A stretch of 48,422 bases of DNA, from NCBI RefSeq assembly GCF_039536245.1, contig NZ_BAAAYN010000003.1, positions 74,498 through 122,919 of the forward strand, written 5' to 3'. Below the pieces are notes generated by a model. It worked only from the letters and a program-made list of their open reading frames with translations, ran no database searches and was not told the origin of the DNA. Position 1 is the stretch's first letter. Every line of letters begins with the position of its first letter. Both the position numbers and the translations under genes were made by a program. Shown piece after piece: positions 16,901 through 23,708 of the stretch. The DNA is from Cryptosporangium minutisporangium. Lineage in GTDB: Bacteria > Actinomycetota > Actinomycetes > Mycobacteriales > Cryptosporangiaceae.

Positions 16901-17155
16901 GTCCTCGTGCCGCGGCTCGCAGCTGACCCAGGTGTCGATGCCGCGGGGATCCAGGGCGTGGGCCCGGACGGTCTGGGCCAGCGCGGTGGTCTTCCCGAAC
17001 CCGGCACCGGCGACGACGAACGTGATCGCGTGGTGCCAGCGTCGTTCGAGCGCGCGGGTCAGCCGTTCACGCGGCAGCTCGGCGTCGAGTGGGCGGGGAA
17101 GGTCTTTCAACGATCGCAGGGGATCCGCGGACGGTGGGTGCTCGAAGAGCGTCAC
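13958..17155 (-). CDS. Large MalT-like ATPase regulator with C-terminal BTAD (SARP-type) domain
   Basis: About 1065 residues. The N-terminal part is a STAND-type NTPase with Walker A VVAGAGFGKTTALAQ and a Walker B-like EVCLTVDDVHELP. A long helical repeat region rich in Ala/Arg (TPR-like) follows. The last 250 residues begin LQIGVLGPLQLVRDG and hold the winged-helix segment (RARVRQLLSVLVL, LLWPDQDPTSAAANLRVTL) and BTAD helices (AAELLGRVVALWRGDPLAEL, YEAAGHRLLLAA). Classical SARPs have the DNA-binding/BTAD part first; here the order is reversed. Likely a pathway activator. Start unclear: GTG 17155 is used, but the frame is open to 17248. Confidence 0.8.
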   Translation of the reverse strand: MTLFEHPPSADPLRSLKDLPRPLDAELPRERLTRALERRWHHAITFVVAGAGFGKTTALAQTVRAHALDPRGIDTWVSCEPRHEDTGRLARAVLDALPGPPPGRSGPANVRDVLAALIALAPDEVCLTVDDVHELPAGSPGAAFLRDLVAALPATVHLVLSGREVPDVPVARREAAGAVLHVRAEDLAFSDAEVAALGRRLAGRSDGESRSAGVTRAETFDGWPALVRLAFAAGPSAPLRFVREEILGGLCETGRRSLAVLAALGTATSAEVDTVLRRAGYGCASSLDPVQLAHRIPLVSVLDDGRVRVHDLWTDAVARVIPAPELGALRRAAVILLAERGDLSRAGAVACAASDWEQLAELAVKLVRESLTALPLATAERWLAEVPAAAADRPAFTLLRAAALQARDYTHPLVDGLLDQAWDAAQAADAADTASATLGQAVVAAHSRADLARLASLACRADQLRSSPSPVVRLLRHTVAGVLAELRGDPEAAIAEFAAAPVREVPPLLALPVLRFHVHCLTLTGHHADAADLADRTLDEADDVHTRVTGAMARWFGGDPAVLDRLRTVGLLRPDAGADHGADVGDRANGPPNDTVREAFVTRAQAAVLAASCGTAADWPTYPVGNPADHGNARDATLAAAAASAVAVAHGDEAAARRIYAGQLARWPLTAPATDRHLRRFLALGYVLDERLRRHWDAVELGPAQVAARAAGRALLGARRGDLTAAAALPPAHALCFLPLPWSVELAARLADANDPAGLLLGQWLGDRLGGVVHEQFRTVHRVHRGAARFLTALPAPPTAPLQIGVLGPLQLVRDGAPVDAPELRRARVRQLLSVLVLSPRQERAWLTRLLWPDQDPTSAAANLRVTLTHLRRLLEPDRPGGAASFHLRTDADTVRLHRSEWLDVDLWAADELADAARRARAAGDTDRAAELLGRVVALWRGDPLAELADLPDLDAEAEVVRVRTRHVRSLLSLGALRLVSGQDTEAYRLAGQALALEPYEAAGHRLLLAAAVRTGHPARIGAARKRVTTALAQLGVAPDPSTAALLLQTRQPSRTPRLSRARRP

Positions 17156-17253
17156 TCCGTCACGGTCGCAAGGACCGTCGTCAGCCAGTGTGTAGAAGTA
17201 CGTGCGGGGACTGTCGGCTAAGCGCCACCCGCACAGAACGCCACCCACCCAGA

Positions 17254-17289
17254 ACGCGTGGCCCCCGGCGAGCGCCGGGGGCCACGCGT
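17254..17289 (-). terminator. Very strong hairpin after the small protein gene
   Basis: A 17-bp perfect stem: ACGCGTGGCCCCCGGCG (17254-17270) pairs with 17273-17289 around a 2-nt AG spacer. It lies 12 bp past the stop of the small gene at 17302-17613 (-) and upstream of the BTAD regulator, which it would insulate from read-through. It is nearly a perfect palindrome, so a protein-binding role is also possible. Confidence 0.75.
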
Positions 17290-17301
17290 GCGTACCCGAC
17301 G

Positions 17302-17613
17302 TCAGGAGACCCGGTAGGTGAGCTCGTAGTGCGCACCGGAGGTCTTGAACGTCGCCTGCTGGGTGGCGGTCTTGGCCGAGCGAATCGTCACAGCGTCGCC
17401 GATCTGCTTGGCCTTGTTGCCGTTCATCTCGTCGACCTCGACGTCAGCGGTCTGGTTGAAATTGACGTACTTGGGGCCGAGGTTCTTCGACTCCGCCTTG
17501 TCGATGGCTCCGCTCCACACGACCGCGTTGTTCACTCGGATCCGCAGCTCGTCCTCACCGGTGATGTCCTGCTGCCGCTCGCAGTACACGGTGACCAGCT
17601 CCAACTTCGGCAT
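17302..17613 (-). CDS. Small beta-rich hypothetical protein
   Basis: A 103-residue protein with no signal peptide. The ATG at 17613 is chosen over the frame's earlier GTG/ATG because it is preceded by a strong ribosome site (GGAAGGAAATC). The sequence alternates short strands: KLELVTVYCERQQDITGEDE, LRIRVNNAVVWSGAI, YVNFNQTADVEVDEMNG and HYELTYRVS. The early Cys followed by a TGEDE motif and then VW is reminiscent of small C2/LecA-like beta-sandwich proteins annotated as hypothetical in actinobacteria. It has more Asn, Lys and Gln than its neighbours. It appears monocistronic: a hairpin follows, and the GAF-ANTAR gene lies divergently upstream. Function unknown. Confidence 0.7.
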   Translation of the reverse strand: MPKLELVTVYCERQQDITGEDELRIRVNNAVVWSGAIDKAESKNLGPKYVNFNQTADVEVDEMNGNKAKQIGDAVTIRSAKTATQQATFKTSGAHYELTYRVS

Positions 17614-17735
17614 GATTTCCTTCCCGGCCGGACCCGAGCGGTCCGGCGACAACGGGAAGACTCCCGGCCGACCGTTACCCGAGCGCTAACCGTCGCGCCG
17701 GGGGTCGGCCGCATACCGGGCCGCGTTCCGGGAAG

Positions 17736-18455
17736 ATGGGGGACATGGAACTGTCGCAAGATCTGGTTCGCGAGCTCACCACGCTGACCGGGATGGTGCT
17801 CGGCCAGGAGGACCTGCTGAGCACGCTCGAGGAGGTCAGCAAGCTGGCGGCGCGTGTCGTGCCGGGCACGGATGCGGTCTCGATCATGACGTTCCAGGAC
17901 GGCCGTCCCACCGCGGTGGCGTACAGCGACACCTGGGCCAAGGAGCTCGACGAGCTGCAGTTCGTCGAGCGGGAGGGCCCGTGCTTGGATGCGACCCGCA
18001 CGGGCAACCTCTTCCGCGTCCGGGATCTGGCCGAGGAGACCCGCTGGCCCGCGTATGTCGAGCGGGCGGCCGCGGCCGGCGCGCGGAGTTCCGTGTCGAT
18101 CCCCCTGCACGCCGAGGGTGCGAACTTCGGGGCGATGAACCTGTACGCGCGCAAGCCGGACGCGTTCAGCAGCGAAGCGGTCGCGCTGGCCGAGATCCTC
18201 GCCGCTCACGCCGGGCAGGCGAGCCAGGTGGCCGCAGCGTTCTTCCGCCATCGAGACCTCGCCGATCAGCTGCGCGAGGCGATGCGGTCCCGCGCGGTGA
18301 TCGAGCAGGCGAAGGGTGTCCTGATGTCGCAGCGCAAGGTGACACCGGATGATGCGTTCGTGCTGATGCGTGACGCCTCCCAGCACCTGAACGTCAAGCT
18401 ACGCGTCGTGGCGCAGCACGTCGTCGACACGGGGGAGCTGCCGTCGCGGCGGTGA
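17736..18455 (+). CDS. GAF-ANTAR domain regulator
   Basis: A 239-residue protein. Residues 15-160 form a GAF domain (VPGTDAVSIMTFQDGRPTAV, EREGPCLDATRTG, SVSIPLHAEGANFGAMNLYA). The C-terminal 60 residues are an ANTAR RNA-binding domain (RSRAVIEQAKGVLMSQRKVT, DAFVLMRDASQHLNVKLR). ANTAR proteins stop transcription termination by binding paired RNA hairpins; GAF senses a ligand, gas or redox state. Two ATG codons (17736 and 17745) are possible starts, the second with GGGGGAC just before. The next gene is a STAS protein, so the pair may belong to a stress or sigma-factor network. Confidence 0.92.
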   Translation: MGDMELSQDLVRELTTLTGMVLGQEDLLSTLEEVSKLAARVVPGTDAVSIMTFQDGRPTAVAYSDTWAKELDELQFVEREGPCLDATRTGNLFRVRDLAEETRWPAYVERAAAAGARSSVSIPLHAEGANFGAMNLYARKPDAFSSEAVALAEILAAHAGQASQVAAAFFRHRDLADQLREAMRSRAVIEQAKGVLMSQRKVTPDDAFVLMRDASQHLNVKLRVVAQHVVDTGELPSRR

Positions 18456-18476
18456 CCCCTCGCTCGTCCGGCCGGA

Positions 18477-18504
18477 GATTTTCGTCGGCCCGATTTTCGT
18501 CGGC
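18477..18504 (+). repeat. 13-bp direct repeat between GAF-ANTAR and STAS genes
   Basis: GATTTTCGTCGGC occurs at 18477-18489 and again at 18492-18504 (period 15 bp). It lies about 90 bp upstream of the STAS start in an otherwise featureless gap, and is AT-richer than its surroundings. It could be a binding site or a small duplication. Confidence 0.5.
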
Positions 18505-18591
18505 GCAGGTGTGAACGGACTCGCGCGGGGAAATCGACGCCCGGTTGAGCAGCCAGCCGCCGGTGGTGCATTCGGTTCCGGAGGCGCAGCG

Positions 18592-18951
18592 ATGCTGACC
18601 GATACCGTCGAGACCGTCCTCGACAACGGCCCGGATCCGCGGTTGACGGTGACGGTGCGTGGCCCCGCCGTGGGCACGGCCGGTCGGGTCGTGCCGTCCG
18701 GCGAGTTGACCCGGGACACCGGGCAGGTCTTCGTCGAAGCGGTGCGGACCGCGCTCCGGTACGGGTACCGCGACGTGCGGGTCGATCTGGGCGAGGTGTC
18801 CTTCGTCGATGCCCGCGGCCTGGCGGTATGCCTGGTCGCCGTGCGGATGGCGGCCGAGGAGGGCTGCGCGCTCGACTTCGAGAACGCCGGTCCGATGCTG
18901 GCCAGAGTGCTCGCGCTCGGAGGACTCACCGCTCGGACGGCCGGGGACTGA
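18592..18951 (+). CDS. STAS-domain protein (anti-sigma factor antagonist-like)
   Basis: A 119-residue single-domain STAS protein. The strand VGTAGRVVPSGELTRDTGQVF leads to the helix VRTALRYGYRDVRVDLGEVSFVDARGLAVCL (read as adjoining pieces), where the phospho-Ser position (usually DSSG) reads VDARG. The serine that anti-sigma kinases normally phosphorylate is therefore replaced by Ala, so regulation by phosphorylation is doubtful. The ATG at 18592 has an excellent ribosome site (GGAGG, 7 bp upstream). It follows the GAF-ANTAR gene on the same strand by 136 bp and ends 3 bp before the convergent DinB-like gene. Confidence 0.85.
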   Translation: MLTDTVETVLDNGPDPRLTVTVRGPAVGTAGRVVPSGELTRDTGQVFVEAVRTALRYGYRDVRVDLGEVSFVDARGLAVCLVAVRMAAEEGCALDFENAGPMLARVLALGGLTARTAGD

Positions 18952-18954
18952 CCG

Positions 18955-19608
18955 TCAGCCGCCGATGCGGTGGGCGAGTTCCGTCCGGCCCGGGCCGGAG
19001 AGCTCCCCGACCACGCCGGAACGCCCGGCGATCGCCATGAGCAGCGACTCGGCGGGCCCCTCCACCCGCGGCCCGGTCCCCGTCGACCAGTCGAGGTCGG
19101 TGGCGACGAGCGTCAGGCCGCGGATGCGTTTCGGGGCCTGGATGAACGGCGATCGACGCGCGAAGTCCAGAGTGACGGTCATCCGCTCGGCCGGGATCTC
19201 CCGGGGCAGGCCGAGCGGTCGGCGGATGTCCTGCTGGTGGATCATCCCGTCGGTGAGCGCGATGCGGCCGCCGAAGCCGGCCGGCAACCCCCGCGGTCGC
19301 AGATGCGCCTCGACCAGCGCGACCAGCTCCTCGGGGCTGCGCTCGGCGTAGGCAGCGACCCGCTGCTGGTTGATGCGATCGACGCGGAGTCCGCCGGTGA
19401 GGAAGCTTCGAGCCAGACCGACCGGGCCGAGCTCGTCGTAGCTGACGACGTGCGCGACGACGTCCCGGACGCGCCAGGCCGTACAGAGCGTCGGCGCGTC
19501 CCACTGCTCCGGAGCAAGGCGGGTCAGCAGGCCGAGGAGGTCGGCGCGCTCGTCCTGGGCCAGGCGCATCGGATCGCGCGCGGGGTCGGCTTCTCCGGGG
19601 GCGGCCAC
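18955..19608 (-). CDS. DinB/maleylpyruvate isomerase-like (mycothiol-dependent family) protein
   Basis: A 217-residue protein of the DinB_2/MDMPI type. The N-terminal helix pair reads LLTRLAPEQWDAPTLCTAWRVRDVVAHVVSY, with the typical W-D-x-PTxC and the His of VVAHVV that contributes to a metal site. A later His pair occurs in DGMIHQQDIRRPL, completing the usual three-His arrangement of the four-helix bundle. Members use mycothiol as cofactor in isomerisation or detoxification; most are uncharacterised. It is the third gene after a hypothetical protein and a TetR regulator on the same strand, 64 bp downstream of the TetR, so it is probably part of that operon. Confidence 0.8.
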   Translation of the reverse strand: MAAPGEADPARDPMRLAQDERADLLGLLTRLAPEQWDAPTLCTAWRVRDVVAHVVSYDELGPVGLARSFLTGGLRVDRINQQRVAAYAERSPEELVALVEAHLRPRGLPAGFGGRIALTDGMIHQQDIRRPLGLPREIPAERMTVTLDFARRSPFIQAPKRIRGLTLVATDLDWSTGTGPRVEGPAESLLMAIAGRSGVVGELSGPGRTELAHRIGG

Positions 19609-19672
19609 GAACGCCGAGGGTAGCGGTCTCCGACGCCGGACACGGCCCGATCAGTGCACTGGGACGGCCGGC

Positions 19673-20272
19673 TCATCCGCTCGGCGGACCGGCGGCGACG
19701 CACATCTGCCAGCACGCTTCACCGGCCGCGGTGATGTCGGATTCGGACAGTACGAGGTGCCCGCTCCGTTCGGCCTTGAAGAGGTTGACGAACGCGCCCC
19801 AGACCAGCGCCATCAGCACCTCCGGCCGGGCGTCGGCGCGGAGGACACCCGCCGTCCGCAGCCGTCGCATCTGGTCCAGCGCGGGCGCCAGCACGTGGGC
19901 CTCCAGCTCCCGGCTCGACCGGTTCAGGTACGGGCGGTGGTCCTGGAGTTCGAGGAACCGGTACGCCTCCGGGTGTGCGCGCGCGAATGCGGCGAGGCGT
20001 CGCCAGAACTCGGCGAACCGTTCCCGCCCGCCGTCGAACTCCTCCAGCCCGGTGAAGATCTCCTCTTTCAGGTAGCGCTTCTGCTCCTGGTAGAGCTCGT
20101 TGACGAGCGCTTCCTTGTTCGGGAAGTACCGGTAGATCGTGCCGGTGCCGACGCCTGCCCGGGTGGCGATCTCCGGCACGGCGACGCCGTTCACGCCCCG
20201 TTCGGCGAACGCGGCGAGGGCGGCCGACAGGATGGCCGCCCTCTTGCCGGTCGACGTGATCGAGCTGGTCAC
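19673..20272 (-). CDS. TetR-family transcriptional regulator
   Basis: A 199-residue TetR protein. The N-terminal HTH spans residues 8-55 (AAILSAALAAFAERGVNGVA, VPEIATRAGVGTGTIYRYFPNKEALVNELY). The C-terminal ligand-binding part contains RFAEFWRRLAAFARAHPEAYRFLELQDHRPYL, as in the TetR_C_11/AcrR-like group. It is encoded downstream of the hypothetical gene 20346-21116 (73-bp gap). A perfect palindrome of TetR-operator type precedes that gene at 21133-21154. The simplest reading is that this TetR autoregulates the unit through that site. Confidence 0.9.
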   Translation of the reverse strand: MTSSITSTGKRAAILSAALAAFAERGVNGVAVPEIATRAGVGTGTIYRYFPNKEALVNELYQEQKRYLKEEIFTGLEEFDGGRERFAEFWRRLAAFARAHPEAYRFLELQDHRPYLNRSSRELEAHVLAPALDQMRRLRTAGVLRADARPEVLMALVWGAFVNLFKAERSGHLVLSESDITAAGEACWQMCVAAGPPSG

Positions 20273-20345
20273 GGGGTCGGTCCCGTCGTCGGCTGTCGCT
20301 CCACGCCGCGAGGCTAACAGGGCGCGCGGTGCCGTCCGGGCGACG

Positions 20346-21116
20346 TCACGCCCGGAAGGACTGGTGCGGCTGGAAGACGCAGATGTTCGTGTCGCCCATC
20401 GCGTTGCTGTCGGTGATCTCGGTGAAGTAGACGTAGGGCGTGCCGGGCTCCAGCGCCGCGGAGACGGTCACGCGGTCCCGGTTGAGGCCGGCCGTCCGGT
20501 CGGTGGCCCGCTGCACGAAGATGTTGTCCCACCAGTGCAGGTTCTGGGTGTCGAACTCCGCGATCGACGCGCCCTGGGAGAGCCGGAAGATGTAGTAGGC
20601 GTCCTGCCCGGCCAACTGGTGCAGCGACGACCACCGCACCTCGACGCCCTGCCGGGGTGCGGCGTCGCCGAGGACGTCACCCTGGCCCGGGCTGAACGAC
20701 TCGTAGATCACTTTGCGGTGGCTCTCGTAGGCGCCGACGAGCGCGGCCGTCGGACCGGCCTGCTGTACTCGGGACGCGACGACCGGCGCGCCACCGTCCT
20801 TCGGCGCCACCTCGATCCGGTACTCACCCGGCTCCATGAATCCGGTGGCCAGGTTGAGCATGTACCAGTGCGAATCGGTGGTGCGGTCGTAGATGTGGCC
20901 GTTGCGGTTCTTCGGGGTGAACGGCTGGTTGGCGATCTCGGCGCGGTAGCCGTTCGGGCCGTACGCGGTGATCGTGTCGATCAGCTCGTGCACCGGCGGG
21001 CCACCGGTGGGGTAGAAGGCCACCAGGAACTTGTGCTGCTCGCGCGGGTCCGGGCTGTCGAAGTCCCAGTACACGTCGCAGGCCATCAGGTCGAAGATCT
21101 GGAGTCGGGGCGCCAC
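20346..21116 (-). CDS. Hypothetical protein, first gene of a TetR-controlled unit
   Basis: A 256-residue protein with no signal peptide or membrane helix and no motif I recognise. It begins MAPRLQIFDLMACDVYWDFD and contains many aromatic and acidic residues, for example HKFLVAFYPTGGPPVHELID, NGHIYDRTTDSHWYMLNLA and HWWDNIFVQRATD. Predicted as mixed beta-strand, possibly a sandwich fold. Start: GTG at 21116 is preferred because GGAAGG lies 6 bp upstream; the ATG at 21122 directly abuts that ribosome site, and the frame's earlier ATG lies inside the palindromic operator. Its function must relate to the TetR and DinB-like genes that follow. Confidence 0.7.
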   Translation of the reverse strand: MAPRLQIFDLMACDVYWDFDSPDPREQHKFLVAFYPTGGPPVHELIDTITAYGPNGYRAEIANQPFTPKNRNGHIYDRTTDSHWYMLNLATGFMEPGEYRIEVAPKDGGAPVVASRVQQAGPTAALVGAYESHRKVIYESFSPGQGDVLGDAAPRQGVEVRWSSLHQLAGQDAYYIFRLSQGASIAEFDTQNLHWWDNIFVQRATDRTAGLNRDRVTVSAALEPGTPYVYFTEITDSNAMGDTNICVFQPHQSFRA

Positions 21117-21132
21117 GAGCATCCTTCCATCG

Positions 21133-21154
21133 GCGGAATGAACGTTCATTCCGC
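21133..21154. promoter_or_regulatory. Perfect 22-bp palindrome, TetR-type operator
   Basis: The inner 20 bp read CGGAATGAACGTTCATTCCG, flanked by G and C to complete a 22-bp perfect palindrome. The GAATGAACGTTCATTC core is the usual form of TetR-family operators. It lies 17-38 bp before the GTG of the hypothetical gene on the minus strand and about 120 bp before the divergent chemotaxis gene. The TetR encoded two genes on is the likely ligand. Confidence 0.8.
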
Positions 21155-21273
21155 AGGGTAGGGCAGCGCGGCGGCGCGCGCATGGGTTCGCGCCCGGCGA
21201 GCGCGTTCGGGATTTCCTCAACTCGCGAGGTTTGCTGCCGAGGGGCCGGACGTCGCCCTGGGAGGTAGATCCG

Positions 21274-22881
21274 GTGTCCGGTCTGTTGCGCAGGTTTCGC
21301 ATCGGAGCGCGGCTGGCGACTGCATTCGCGCTGGTCACGGTGCTCTTGGTGAGTGCGGCCGTGGTGGGATGGGTCGGGATCGACAATTAGCGTGACGCCG
21401 CGGCCCGCACCCGAGCGCTGGAGAAGATCGTCAACATCGCGGACCAGGCCAACTTCTACAACGCCGACGTGACCGGGTGGCAGGTCGCCTACGCCTGGGA
21501 CACCCGCCGGATCGGCGTCGCGAAGGCCATCGACCCGGCCAGCGGGAACCGTGCCGGCTTCCTCGCCGCCCGGGAGAAGCTCGAGGCCGTGCTGGCGTCG
21601 ATGCCGACCGGCCAGCTCGCCGCGGACGAGAGAGCGGCGTTCGAGCGCATCACGTCCGCGTGGACGCGCTTCTTTTCCGAGGACGACAAGGCGGTGGCCG
21701 CGTACCGGGCGGGCAACCTCGCCGCCGGTGACGCGATCATCCTCGGCCCGGGATACGAGGTCTACGCCCAGGTACTCGAGGACACGGCCACCCTCACCGG
21801 GTCGCTCGACGAGCGCATGCAGGCCGAGAGGGAGGACGCAGACGCGAGCGCGACCGCGACCAAGACCGGAGTCGGTGTCGCGTTGCTCGCCGCCGTGGTG
21901 CTGGCGGTCCTGCTCGCCTACCTGGTCACCAGGAGCATCACCGGTCCGCTGAGCCGGACCGTGGCGTCGCTGCGCCGGGTCGCCGCGGGTGACCTGACCG
22001 ACGTGCCCGAACCGACCGGTGCCGACGAGGTGACGGTGGCCGACCAGGCTCTTGTGGAGGCCGTGGCCAACACCCGGTCGGCGGTGTCCGCGCTGACCGA
22101 GGGCGCCACCAGACTGACCGCGCTCTCGGGCGGCTTGGCGACCAGCGCCCGCGCGCTGACCAGCGGCAACGAGGAGACTGCGGCGCAGGCCGGCCGGGTC
22201 TCCTCCGCCGCCGACGACATCTCCTCCAACGTCCAGACGGTGGCGGCGGGCAGCGAGGAGATGGGCCAGTCGATCCAGGAGATCGCGCGGAACGCCGCCG
22301 AGGCCGCTCGGGTGGCCGCGCAGGCGGTGACCACCGCGGAGACGACCACGTCCGTCGTCACCCGGCTGGGCACGTCGTCGGACGAGATCGCGTCGGTGGT
22401 CAAGGCCATCACCTCGATCGCCGAGCAGACCAACCTGCTGGCGCTGAACGCGACGATCGAGGCGGCGAGGGCCGGTGAGTCCGGCAAGGGCTTCGCGGTG
22501 GTGGCGAACGAGGTGAAGGAGCTCGCCCAGGAGACGGCGAACGCCACCGAGGACATCGTCGGCAAGGTGCAGGCGATCCAGAAGGACACCGCGGCCGCCG
22601 TCGACGCGATCGGCGAGATCTCCCAGATCATCGCGCAGATCAGCTCGTTCCAGAACACGATCGCGGCGGCCGTCGAGGAGCAGACCGCGACGACGAACGA
22701 GATGTCCCGCAGCGTCGCGGAGGCGGCAACCGGCTCGGGTGACATCGCCGCGAACGTCTCCGGCGTCGCCCGGGCGACCGAGCGAACCGCGGCGGAGCTG
22801 GCCGAGGTGACCGCCACCGCGGCGGCGCTCGACGCGTCCTCCCAGGATCTCCGCGCGGTCGTCGCCCGGTTCCGGCTGTAG
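21274..22881 (+). pseudogene. Methyl-accepting chemotaxis protein interrupted by an in-frame TAG
   Basis: The frame starts at a GTG with GGAGGT upstream and reads 38 codons (LRRFRIGARLATAFALVTVLL, the first membrane helix), then meets TAG at 21388-21390. It continues in the same frame without another stop to 22881, 535 codons in all counting the TAG. After the stop come the periplasmic helical bundle, a second membrane helix ([17 protein letters not shown]), a HAMP domain and the signalling hairpin ([34 protein letters not shown]). The context GIDN-stop-RDAA suggests a CAG to TAG change. A GTG at 21469 could restart translation but would lack the first helix and hence normal topology. A sequencing error is possible. 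Confidence 0.85.
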
Positions 22882-22890
22882 GACTCCGGC

Positions 22891-23604
22891 CTACACGGAG
22901 AGCGTGCGCCAACCCGGCACCCGCCACGCGCTCGCGTACGGTGCGCGATTCACGTCGACACCGACCTCTTCCGGGCTCAGCCAGGTGAGGGTCCTGGCTG
23001 AGCGCTGCCAGTCCCGGTACTGGATCGGCGCTTCCCAGGGCCCGCCCTCGGTGATGACGTGGCGTCGCCCGTCGGTGAGCGTCACCCGGAGCCAGGCGTC
23101 CCCGTCGGCGTCGAACTCGAAGTGCGGCACGGCGCGCAGCTGCCGGTCGGGGCTGGGGCGCGCCGGGCCGCTCCACCGCAGCAGGCAGCCGGCCGCGAGG
23201 CAGGCGTCGAACGTCTCCTGGAAGCCGGTGCGGGGCACGCCGCGGACGTCGGCGAGTCCCAGCACGATCGGCTGCAGCCACCGGAGGTAGGCCTCCGGCC
23301 GCCGGTCGGCGGGGAGGTCGAGGAGGGTGGGGTCGAGGACCGCGGCCACGCTCTCGTAGTTCTTCCGGGGCCCGTCGCCGTACGAGGCGGGGGCGCCCAC
23401 GTCGTCGCCGACGTAGGCACGCACCGCGATCCGGGTGGCGTTCGAGGGCACCGGTGTCGCCTTACCCAGCAGCGAGCTGTAGAGCTCGGTGACGCCGACC
23501 GCCTGCCGTGCGAAGTGGGGCGCCGGCCCCCGCCCGTCCTCCCAGAGGCGGACCGGCCGCTGGTCGGGGAGCAGGTCGACACGCTGGTAGCGGGTGCGCC
23601 ACAT
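22891..23604 (-). CDS. Hypothetical protein downstream of TetR and acyl-CoA ligase
   Basis: A 237-residue soluble protein without recognised motifs. It begins MWRTRYQRVDLLPDQRPVRL and contains RLWEDGRGPAPHFARQAVGV, RIAVRAYVGDDVGAP, ADRRPEAYLRWLQPIVLGLA and ends AWRVPGWRTLSV. The ATG at 23604 is chosen because it is preceded by GGAGG at a good distance; the frame is open much further. It is 104 bp downstream of a TetR gene on the same strand and ends 9 bp before the convergent chemotaxis gene. No function is proposed. Confidence 0.6.
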   Translation of the reverse strand: MWRTRYQRVDLLPDQRPVRLWEDGRGPAPHFARQAVGVTELYSSLLGKATPVPSNATRIAVRAYVGDDVGAPASYGDGPRKNYESVAAVLDPTLLDLPADRRPEAYLRWLQPIVLGLADVRGVPRTGFQETFDACLAAGCLLRWSGPARPSPDRQLRAVPHFEFDADGDAWLRVTLTDGRRHVITEGGPWEAPIQYRDWQRSARTLTWLSPEEVGVDVNRAPYASAWRVPGWRTLSV

Positions 23605-23708
23605 CGGGCCTCCGGAGACGTCGGGGTTCGCGGGTGCCAGCATGTCGTGCCGGTCCCGGCCGCTCCGTCGTCGCCCCCGTGCGCCCCGTGCTCCGTCGGC
23701 TGAGCAGG

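Noticed and set aside
15071-17221. 716-codon plus-strand open frame opposite the BTAD regulator
   Set aside because: Low-complexity and antisense to a gene with Walker and BTAD motifs.
21388-21390. Pyrrolysine or programmed read-through at the TAG
   Set aside because: No pyl genes or stop-context signals are visible; a point mutation of CAG or a sequencing error is simpler. Kept as a finding only for the interrupted gene.
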